Positions 1 to 5,785 of a stretch of 6,784 nt of DNA are shown here, in pieces. A program made the position numbers and the translations under genes. Position 1 is the first letter of the stretch, and every line of letters starts with the position of its first letter. The stretch is taken from NCBI GenBank assembly GCA_026391115.1, contig JAPLER010000062.1, positions 1 through 6,784 of the forward strand, in the 5' to 3' direction. The stretch comes from Bacteroidota bacterium (GTDB lineage: Bacteria > Bacteroidota > Bacteroidia > Chitinophagales > Chitinophagaceae). The notes under the pieces are model-generated. The model saw only the letters and a program-made list of their open reading frames with translations. It had not been told where the DNA came from and made no database searches.

Positions 1-621
1 GTTGCAATAACAGGTGCAGTAAATAGCGAAACATTTAGAGACAACGACGCCTTATTTTCTGAAGAAAAAATTGCATCAAATTTAGTTCGTGTAAACCAAG
101 CTTGGATTGCTGCAAGTACAATTGACAATATGAATAGGACTCAAAAATTTGCTGGTACTGAGTTATTATACAAATATTTAGAAGCAGCTTTTTTACCAAG
201 ATTTTTGGCACCAGATAAATTAACGGCAGGTAATAAAGAAATATTCAATGAATATTCTGGTCATAAAATTTCCCAAAATACTTCTATGGCTCTTGGTATT
301 ATAGCAGATGGATATATTGCATTTAAGTTCCCTGGTGTATTAATGTATTGTTTAGGGTTGGGACTTTTATTTTCATTTATTTTTAAAATTGTAGAAAGAT
401 GGAGTAAAATTTCTCCATTTTTTGCTTTACTACTTTTTCCCATTTTATACTATGCAGTGAGGCCAGATTGTGAATTACAAACCACATTAGGTGAATTAGT
501 AAAAGGTACATTTGCCTTTTGGTTGGTTGTAAGATACTACAAAGCAGTCATTATAAGCAAAGAAAAAGCATTACTTAAAATTGAACAACTACTTGAAGCA
601 AAACGAAAACAGCAAACATAA
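1..621 (+). CDS. O-antigen / repeat-unit polymerase (Wzy-like), C-terminal part, 5' truncated
   Basis: The reading frame is open from base 1 to the TAA at 619-621, giving 206 residues, so the true start lies before the window; the first ATG at 130 is internal. The visible part has a hydrophilic, probably periplasmic loop containing FLPRFLAPDK (about residues 64-73) and NTSMALGIIADGYIAF (about 93-108). It is followed by about three membrane segments (residues about 108-130, 138-153 and 164-181) and a short basic cytoplasmic tail rich in Lys and Glu. A proline/arginine 'P-R...PDK' loop followed by 'SM.LG...E/D.Y' and a helix is typical of Bacteroidota oligosaccharide-repeat polymerases, which join lipid-linked repeat units at the periplasmic face of the inner membrane. 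Adjacent glycosyltransferase and acetyltransferase genes fit this. Another multi-pass polysaccharide membrane protein cannot be excluded because the N-terminal half is missing. Confidence 0.7.
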   Translation, partial: VAITGAVNSETFRDNDALFSEEKIASNLVRVNQAWIAASTIDNMNRTQKFAGTELLYKYLEAAFLPRFLAPDKLTAGNKEIFNEYSGHKISQNTSMALGIIADGYIAFKFPGVLMYCLGLGLLFSFIFKIVERWSKISPFFALLLFPILYYAVRPDCELQTTLGELVKGTFAFWLVVRYYKAVIISKEKALLKIEQLLEAKRKQQT

Positions 622-1762
622 ATTACTCATCTTTTCCGATTGGTTTTACCCTGGCTATAAAGCTGGTGGACCAATAAAAAGTGTAACCAATTTATCAATT
701 GCATTGCAACAAAGGGTTGATGTATTCGTATTTACAGCAAATGCCGATTTAAATGAAACAAAACCATATCCAAACATTCAACCCAACACTTGGATAAAAC
801 CCATAGAAGGCAGCAATGTACAAGTGTATTATTGTTCAAAAGAAAACCTTAATAGGGCAACAATAAAAGTTATTATTAAAGAAGTAAATCCAACAAGTGT
901 TTACCTAAATCATTTGTGGAGTTTTTGGTTTGTGTTGCAGCCTTTGTTTATTTGTTGGTTGAATTTTAAGAAAATTAAAATCGTGCTTTGCCCACGTGGT
1001 GCTTTGTTTGAAAGTGCTTTGCATTACTTAAATACTTATAAAAAGAAGAAAGTTGTGATGATGATTTTAAAGACTTTAGGCATTCACAAGAAAATTCATT
1101 TTCACGCAACAACACCACAAGAAAAAGAAACCATTGAGAAATATTTTGGCAATGTAAATATTTCAATTGCTAATAATTTACCAGATTTACAACAACCCAC
1201 TTTATCAATTATTGAAAAAAAACAAGGCGAATTAAAACTTGTTTTTATTGCACGAATTGTTGATATAAAAAACTTAAAATTATTATTGCAAAATTTGCAA
1301 AATGTAACGTCAAATATTGCTTTAACCATTGCAGGTCCGACTGAAGATAAAAATTATTGGGAAGAATGTAAATCAATCATAGCAAAATTTACATCAAATA
1401 TTCAAGTAAATTATGTTGGAGAAATCACACCAATTCAAGTAATGCCATTAATAAAAGAACATCATTTATATTGCCTGCCAACACAAGGTGAAAATTTCGG
1501 GCATAGTATTTTTGAATCGTTTATGATTGGTCGCCCTGTTTTAATCAGTAACAAAACACCTTGGTTAAATTTGAATGAAAAGAAGGCAGGTTGGGAAGTT
1601 GATATTATACAACCAAATTCTTTTGTTCCTTTTTTAGAAGAAGCTGCAAACTGGCAACAGCAAGCTTTTGATGAATATTGCAAAGGTGCTTGGCAAGTAA
1701 CAAATGAATATATCAACAACCCTAAGTTAGTTTCAACTTATTATCCAATGTTTGAAAATTAA
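581..1762 (+). CDS. GT4-family glycosyltransferase (GT-B fold)
   Basis: The predicted 393-residue protein is a retaining GT-B glycosyltransferase, cytosolic or peripheral to the membrane, that would transfer a sugar from a nucleotide donor to the growing repeat unit. The N-terminal Rossmann half starts with LLIFSDWFYPGYKAGGPIKS (about residues 15-34), including the GG-P loop usual in GT4 enzymes. CPRGALFESAL (137-147) is the second typical N-domain motif. The C-terminal donor-binding half has ARIVDIKNLKLLL (224-236), AGPTEDKNYW (251-260) and the E-x7-E motif in GENFGHSIFE, with Glu304 and Glu312. The length is normal for the family. No ATG lies ahead of the first conserved strand; initiation must use TTG at 581 or 593, which makes it overlap the polymerase gene by 41 or 29 bases. 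The start is therefore uncertain. The stop at 1760-1762 abuts the next gene. Sugar specificity cannot be read from sequence. Confidence 0.88.
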   Translation: MNNYLKQNENSKHKLLIFSDWFYPGYKAGGPIKSVTNLSIALQQRVDVFVFTANADLNETKPYPNIQPNTWIKPIEGSNVQVYYCSKENLNRATIKVIIKEVNPTSVYLNHLWSFWFVLQPLFICWLNFKKIKIVLCPRGALFESALHYLNTYKKKKVVMMILKTLGIHKKIHFHATTPQEKETIEKYFGNVNISIANNLPDLQQPTLSIIEKKQGELKLVFIARIVDIKNLKLLLQNLQNVTSNIALTIAGPTEDKNYWEECKSIIAKFTSNIQVNYVGEITPIQVMPLIKEHHLYCLPTQGENFGHSIFESFMIGRPVLISNKTPWLNLNEKKAGWEVDIIQPNSFVPFLEEAANWQQQAFDEYCKGAWQVTNEYINNPKLVSTYYPMFEN

Positions 1763-1763
1763 A

Positions 1764-2364
1764 ATGAATATAGTTAAACTCAACACATATAAAGTTACCA
1801 TTTCAATTGGTGCATCAAAACCAACACAAATTGTTTGGTATTTTATTAATATTATTTTCTTTAAATCATCATTACCTTTTCCTTCATCTCTTAAAACATA
1901 TTTACTAAAATTGTTTGGGGCAAAAATTGGAACTGGTGTAAGATTTAAACCCTGCATTAACATTAAGTTTCCTTGGAAACTTACCATAGGAAATGATTGC
2001 TGGATTGGTGAACAAGTTTGGATTGATAATTTAGAACCAGTTACAATTGGAAACAATTGTTGCATATCACAAGGTTCATTATTTAGAACCAGTTACAATT
2101 GGAAACAATTGTTGCATATCACAAGGTTCATTATTGCTTACTGGTAGCCACGATGCAATGCGTTCAACATTTGACTACACAAGTGGGCCAATTGTTCTAG
2201 AAGATGGTGTATGGTTAGGTGCAAAAAGCATTGTTACAAGTGGTGTTGTTTGCGGCTCGCATTCAGTGTTAGGTGCAGGCTCAGTTGGTGATAAAAATTT
2301 AGACTCCAACACTATGTATAAAGGCAATCCTGCATTGCCTGTTTTAAAAAGAACAATTCGATAA
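1764..2364 (+). pseudogene. wcaF: WcaF-like colanic-acid-type O-acetyltransferase, frameshifted by a 52-bp tandem duplication
   Basis: The gene encodes a hexapeptide-repeat (left-handed beta-helix) acetyltransferase of the WcaF/maltose O-acetyltransferase group, expected to move acetyl from acetyl-CoA to a sugar hydroxyl of the polysaccharide. Frame one starts at ATG 1764, one base after the GT4 stop, and carries LLKLFGAKIGTGVRFKP and PWKLTIGNDCWIG before running out of frame to a stop at 2145-2147 (127 residues). The second half lies in another frame up to 2364, with LLTGSHDAMR (the conserved catalytic His), PIVLEDGVWLGAK and the hallmark C-terminus MYKGNPALPVLKR. Deleting one of the two identical 52-bp units at 2029-2135 joins both halves into exactly 182 residues, the normal WcaF length, with His112 in place. 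As written, the product lacks the catalytic His and half the helix and should be inactive. A TTG start at 1752 is possible but ATG 1764 matches family N-termini better. Confidence 0.88.
2029..2135 (+). repeat. 52-bp direct tandem repeat, two copies plus 3 bp
   Basis: Bases 2029-2083 are identical to 2081-2135: a perfect tandem duplication with a 52-base period and a 3-base shared edge (ATT). Because 52 is not a multiple of three, the duplication shifts the acetyltransferase out of frame, and removing one copy restores it. Each unit contains an inverted repeat, ACAATTG-GAAA-CAATTGT (2043-2060 and 2095-2112), which is a 7-bp stem with a four-base loop. Such a hairpin can favour replication slippage, and it can equally confuse short-read assembly. 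Confidence 0.97.
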
Positions 2365-2366
2365 CA

Positions 2367-2597
2367 ATGAGATTATTACAAGCAATGATGGGTTTCCCGT
2401 TTCTTGTAATAATTCTGTTCTTTGTAATTTTTGCAATTACTTATATCGTATTATTCACAGTAAAATTTATACTAAAGGTGCTTTTCAATAAAATAGTTAA
2501 TCTAAATCTTATAACTATTTCAACAATCATTTCAATACTGTTTATTTTGTTTTTCATATTCAGTATGCTTACTTATAAAGGTCCTTGGATAACATAA
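2367..2597 (+). CDS. Small two-helix membrane protein of unknown function
   Basis: The predicted protein has 76 residues and I do not recognise a family. It starts at an ATG two bases after the acetyltransferase stop and ends 20 bases before the E1 gene, so it fits the operon spacing. Two strongly hydrophobic segments are visible, about residues 10-32 and 48-69, separated by a basic stretch (KFILKVLFNKIVNLN) that would favour a cytoplasmic loop, leaving both ends outside. There is no cleavable signal peptide with a clear cleavage site, no cysteine and no catalytic-looking motif. It could be a membrane partner for the dehydrogenase cassette or the glycan machinery, but position is the only support. 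A chance hydrophobic reading frame in AT-rich DNA remains possible. Confidence 0.6.
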   Translation: MRLLQAMMGFPFLVIILFFVIFAITYIVLFTVKFILKVLFNKIVNLNLITISTIISILFILFFIFSMLTYKGPWIT

Positions 2598-2617
2598 TCC
2601 ATATATGTTTTTAATCA

Positions 2618-3064
2618 ATGAAAATGGCAATCAATCATAAAATAATTAAACAAGCACTTACCATTCGCCGTGTGGAGGAAAAGTTTTTAGATCTTTTTTC
2701 TCAAGGCAAACTAAATGGTACTGTGCATACTTGCGTTGGGCAAGAATTTAGTGCAATGGCATTTGCAGCTCAATTAGAAAAACGAGATTTTATTTTCTCT
2801 AATCACCGTTGCCACGGTCATTATATGGCTTTTACAGATGATGTTCGTGGGCTATTAGCGGAATTGTTGGGCAAAGCAAGTGGCACAAGTGGCGGTATTG
2901 GTAGTAGCCAACATTTATGCAGAAGCAATTTTTACAGCAATGGCATTCAAGGTGGCATTGTGCCGGTTGCTGCTGGTTATGCATTGGGCAATAAACTCAA
3001 TAAAAATGGGGCTATTGGTGTAGTATTTATTGGTGATGGAACTTTGGGTGAAGGTGCTTTGTAA
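2618..3064 (+). CDS. 2-oxoacid dehydrogenase E1 alpha, N-terminal fragment (interrupted gene)
   Basis: This 148-residue piece is the front of a thiamine-diphosphate E1 alpha subunit (pyruvate or branched-chain 2-oxoacid dehydrogenase type), which decarboxylates a 2-oxoacid and passes the acyl group to lipoyl-E2. Family features in order are the N-terminal helix LTIRRVEEKF, HTCVGQEFSAMA (about 37-48), SNHRCHGHYMA (61-71), GKASGTSGGIGSSQH (85-99), GGIVPVAAGYALGNKL (112-127) and the first half of the cofactor motif, GDG at 140-142 followed by EGAL. The frame then stops at 3062-3064. The E1 motif normally spaces GDG and NN by about 24-27 residues, but here the following frame resumes almost at once with IVCENNFYA. 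About 14 residues, roughly 40 bases (a number leaving remainder 1 on division by 3), are missing. Without the rest, the fragment cannot bind the cofactor. Start is ATG 2618; a second ATG lies two codons in. Confidence 0.9.
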   Translation: MKMAINHKIIKQALTIRRVEEKFLDLFSQGKLNGTVHTCVGQEFSAMAFAAQLEKRDFIFSNHRCHGHYMAFTDDVRGLLAELLGKASGTSGGIGSSQHLCRSNFYSNGIQGGIVPVAAGYALGNKLNKNGAIGVVFIGDGTLGEGAL

Positions 3065-4515
3065 TGATTGTTTGTGAAAATAATTTTTACGCACAAAGTA
3101 CACCACAAGCTGTAAACCTTGCTGGCTCTATCACAGCACGTGCAGAAGCCTTTGGTATCAAAGCTTACAAAGGCGATACTTGGAATCCAGAATTACTTTT
3201 ATCTCAAGCTCAAAACGCGATGGATTATGTAAGAACAGAAACAAAACCTGCATTTTTTCATTGTGATACTTACAGATTAAATGCTCATTCAAAAGGCGAT
3301 GATGATAGAAGTGCAGAAGAAATAAGTGAATACAAAGCAAAAGACTTTTTAGTAAAATTTGAGCAAGAAGAACCCGAATATTTTAATCGGTTTAAAGAAA
3401 AAATTGATGAAGAAATTGATAGAATGTTAGCAACAATTTTTGAAGAAGGTGACACTAAACTTGAAGATTATTACACACCACATACTAATCAAAAAACAGA
3501 AGAGTGGATTGCTTTAGAAACAATCAATAAACGTCAAGTTGAATTAATGAATACTTTTTTCAAACAACAATTTGAACAAAGTGATAAAGTAATTTTTATT
3601 GGTGAAGATTGTTTAAGCCCTTATGGTGGTGCTTTTAAAGTTGCAAAGGATTTAAGTTTCATGAAGCCTAATCAATTGTACTCAACACCTATTTCAGAGT
3701 CAGCTATAATGGGCATTTCAAATGGTTTGGCCTTAAACGGATTTAAACCTTTTGCAGAAATAATGTTTGGCGATTTTATCACTTTGGCATTCGACCAAAT
3801 TGTAAACCACGCTAGCAAGTTTCATCATATGTTTAACAAACAAATTGATTGTCCTGTTGTGGTACGTACACCAATGGGTGGACGTAGAGGTTATGGTCCA
3901 ACACACTCGCAAACACTTGATAAATTCTTAATTGGCATAGATCACGTTAAAACTGTTGCTATTAATACTTTCTTTAATCCAGCAATCATTTTTGATAGCA
4001 TTTTACAAGAAAAGCAACCAGTTATTGTTTTAGAAAATAAAACAGATTATGGTAAAAAGATATTAACTAATCCTTCAAAAGCCTTTATATACAAACGTTC
4101 CAACGATGCATATCCAATTGTGCATATTAAGCCAATTGTTTCTGAGCCAGATTTTACTATTGTTGCTTATGGTGGAATGGCTGATTATGTATCTACAATG
4201 ATTGAAGATTTGTTTAAAGAATGTGATATCAAACCTGAACTTATTATTCCAAGTTTAATATCAGAGATTCCTGTTGAATTCATTGCAAAGCAATTATCCT
4301 CGACAAAAAAATTAATTGTAATTGAAGAAGGAAGTGGGTACAGTTCCTATAGTAGCGAATTGATTGCAGCATTAAGTGAAGTAATGGATGAATCGTTCAA
4401 AGTGAGGCGTATTGCAGGTTTGCCAGTTCCTATCCCATCTGTAAAAAGCTTAGAAGACCAAGTGTTACCAAGCAAAGACAGAATTATTAACGAAATAAAA
4501 TCAACTTTTAACTAA
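3064..4515 (+). CDS. 2-oxoacid dehydrogenase E1: alpha C-terminal part fused to complete E1 beta
   Basis: This 483-residue frame continues the interrupted E1 gene. Residues 1-140 are the end of E1 alpha: IVCENNFYAQST completes the thiamine-diphosphate motif, and DTYRLNAHSKGDD (68-80) is the loop corresponding to the regulated His-Ser loop of animal E1 alpha. From about residue 145 it is E1 beta: VIFIGEDCLSPYGGAFKVAK, YSTPISESAIMGISNGLAL (206-224), FGDFITLAFDQIVNHASKFH, RTPMGGRRGYGPTHSQ with the conserved His281, and PVIVLENKTDYG (319-330). The C-terminus is VIEEGSGY...VRRIAGLPVPIPS. Joined to 2618-3064 plus about 14 missing residues, the enzyme would be about 645 residues, as expected for a single-chain alpha-beta E1. 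The ATG at 3064 overlaps the preceding stop as TAATG, but it falls inside a conserved motif and is probably not a native start. The stop TAA (4513-4515) overlaps the next ATG. Pyruvate versus branched-chain substrate cannot be decided. Confidence 0.92.
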   Translation: MIVCENNFYAQSTPQAVNLAGSITARAEAFGIKAYKGDTWNPELLLSQAQNAMDYVRTETKPAFFHCDTYRLNAHSKGDDDRSAEEISEYKAKDFLVKFEQEEPEYFNRFKEKIDEEIDRMLATIFEEGDTKLEDYYTPHTNQKTEEWIALETINKRQVELMNTFFKQQFEQSDKVIFIGEDCLSPYGGAFKVAKDLSFMKPNQLYSTPISESAIMGISNGLALNGFKPFAEIMFGDFITLAFDQIVNHASKFHHMFNKQIDCPVVVRTPMGGRRGYGPTHSQTLDKFLIGIDHVKTVAINTFFNPAIIFDSILQEKQPVIVLENKTDYGKKILTNPSKAFIYKRSNDAYPIVHIKPIVSEPDFTIVAYGGMADYVSTMIEDLFKECDIKPELIIPSLISEIPVEFIAKQLSSTKKLIVIEEGSGYSSYSSELIAALSEVMDESFKVRRIAGLPVPIPSVKSLEDQVLPSKDRIINEIKSTFN

Positions 4516-4790
4516 TGGCAGTTTTACAACAAATAGCAGTGCCATTGTTGGCAGTAAACGATACTTTTTTAACGGTTGTTGAAGTGAATTTCAACCAAAA
4601 AGCAGCTGTAAAAAAAGGTGATATTGTAATGGTATTCGAAACATCTAAAACAACGTATGAAGTAATTGCAGAAGCCGATGGCTTTATAAAATTAATGTGC
4701 GAAGCAGGCAATGATTATGCGGTAAATGATATAGTTGCTGAAATTTATAGCAGTGCAGATACCAGCAATAGCAGCTCTTTCAAAGGCTGA
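4515..4790 (+). CDS. Lipoyl domain of E2 (N-terminal part of an interrupted E2 gene)
   Basis: This 91-residue product is a biotin/lipoyl-attachment domain. GDIVMVFETSKTTYEVIAEA (residues 35-54) contains the lysine hairpin, with Lys45 as the predicted lipoylation site. The second half, ADGFIKLMCEAGNDYAVNDIVAEIY, is the usual symmetric half-motif. The domain ends at about residue 80 and is followed by a Ser-rich tail before TGA at 4788-4790. The ATG overlaps the E1 stop as TAATG, which suggests translational coupling. The E2 catalytic frame runs straight on one base out of register and has no ATG of its own, so this is most likely the front of one E2 polypeptide broken by a 1-base gain somewhere in 4735-4787. 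For example, an extra T in the TTT at 4778-4780 would explain it: removing it gives a linker SSSSKAEF. A genuine free-standing lipoyl protein is the less likely alternative. Confidence 0.9.
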   Translation: MAVLQQIAVPLLAVNDTFLTVVEVNFNQKAAVKKGDIVMVFETSKTTYEVIAEADGFIKLMCEAGNDYAVNDIVAEIYSSADTSNSSSFKG

Positions 4791-5778
4791 ATTTAATTAT
4801 ACAGGCACAACATTATTTTCTGTAGCAGCACAAAGTTTACTGCAAGAAAAAAATATTAGCCCATATATTTTTGCAGGTTATGAAATGGTAACTGCGAAAG
4901 ATATTCAATTGCATCTTAACCCAAATGCTTTTGATAAAGTTGTTGAAGTTGCTGCTAGCAAAGCATCTCATCACAAAAAGCAAAGCTCAGTTTTACCAGA
5001 AGGAATAACTTCAATTAAATTAAGCAATAATAAAAAGCGTGAGATTGAGTATTTATCTGCAGTGCAAGAAACTGGTTTAACAAGCACATTAGCTATAAAC
5101 ATTTCTACAAATGGTTTGTTTGGAAGTGTGAACAAACACTTGAAATATTTCAAAAATTCATTGTTGCCTTTATTGGTTTATGAAACTTCAAGATTGTTGG
5201 TGAAATATCCTTTGTTAAATGGTTTTTTTGATAACAATCAAATCCACACTTATAACGAAGTGAATATTGGTTTTGCAATTGATATTGATAAAGGTTTGAA
5301 AGTAGTAAAAGTTGCTAAGACAAATGAGCTAACTGTTGCACAGGTTGAGGAAACAATTTTAGAATTATCGAATCAATATTTGGAAGACAAAATTCCTGTT
5401 GAAAGCCTTACTGGCATTAGTTTTACTGTAACTGATTTAAGTGGTGAAGGTGTATCATATTTTAGACCATTGGTGAATATGTATAACAGTGGTATAATGG
5501 GTATTTCAGCAATTGATGAAGAGTTACAACGATTTAACACAAGCATCACATTCGACCATAGAATCACAGAAGGAAAATATGTAGCACAGTTTTTAAATGA
5601 ATTAAAGACAAGAATGGAAAGCTATGCATACAATGATGCAGAAGCCAACAACCATATTAAATGCTACAAATGCTTTAAAACTTTGCAAGAAGATTTAGCA
5701 CAAGTTGGTTTGTTGCCTGTGATTACACCACAAGGTAAAAGGGAACATATTTGTCAAACTTGCTGGAACGGATTATAA
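4735..5778 (+). CDS. 2-oxoacid dehydrogenase E2 acyltransferase with binding-domain-like segment and C-terminal zinc-ribbon-like tail
   Basis: Residue numbers count from TTG 4735, but the first about 15 residues are probably an out-of-frame reading of the lipoyl linker; no in-frame ATG occurs before Met51. FSVAAQSLLQEKNISPYIFAG... ending VTAKDI (28-57) resembles the peripheral-subunit-binding domain that docks E1/E3. The chloramphenicol-acetyltransferase-like core follows: NKKREIEYLSAV (99-110), VNIGFAIDIDKGLKVVKVAK (176-195), SFTVTDLSGEGVSYFRPLVN (229-248), MGISAID and FDHRITEG (273-280) with catalytic-type His275. The usual motif is DHRxxDG; here the Asp is Glu279. After the normal end, residues 308-347 hold CYKC (Cys310, Cys313) and CQTC (Cys340, Cys343), a likely Zn ribbon not standard in E2. 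Fused in frame with the lipoyl part, the protein would be 420 residues, typical of E2. It would transfer the acyl group from lipoyl to CoA or another thiol. Confidence 0.88.
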   Translation: MLKFIAVQIPAIAALSKAEFNYTGTTLFSVAAQSLLQEKNISPYIFAGYEMVTAKDIQLHLNPNAFDKVVEVAASKASHHKKQSSVLPEGITSIKLSNNKKREIEYLSAVQETGLTSTLAINISTNGLFGSVNKHLKYFKNSLLPLLVYETSRLLVKYPLLNGFFDNNQIHTYNEVNIGFAIDIDKGLKVVKVAKTNELTVAQVEETILELSNQYLEDKIPVESLTGISFTVTDLSGEGVSYFRPLVNMYNSGIMGISAIDEELQRFNTSITFDHRITEGKYVAQFLNELKTRMESYAYNDAEANNHIKCYKCFKTLQEDLAQVGLLPVITPQGKREHICQTCWNGL

Positions 5779-5785
5779 ATAAATT

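Noticed and set aside
2043..2060. CAATTG-GAAA-CAATTG hairpin as a terminator
   Set aside because: It lies inside a coding region, has an AT-rich 7-bp stem and no following T-run; it is better viewed as part of the slippage-prone repeat.
1733..2065. Antisense frames of 60-110 codons, the longest at 1733-2065 and others across 261-5567
   Set aside because: All lie opposite well-supported + strand genes, show no recognisable motifs, and are expected by chance in AT-rich coding DNA.
2047..2364. Second half of the acetyltransferase as an independent gene with TTG start
   Set aside because: Its first residues are out-of-frame reading of the duplicated unit, and the conserved protein only begins after the repeat; it is the tail of the 1764 gene.
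2598..2617. Promoter or attenuator before E1
   Set aside because: Only 20 bases are available, without a TAnnTTTG-type Bacteroidota -7 element or an inverted repeat; continuous operon transcription is simpler.
3062..3066. TAATG stop-start overlap as a genuine E1 alpha / E1 beta gene boundary
   Set aside because: The boundary falls in the middle of the GDG...NN cofactor motif of E1 alpha, not between alpha and beta; the alpha C-terminal third lies on the far side. A broken gene explains it better.
4735..4790. Programmed ribosomal frameshift making both a lipoyl protein and full E2
   Set aside because: No typical slippery heptamer or downstream stem was apparent, and neighbouring genes carry unrelated lesions, so a simple indel is more likely.
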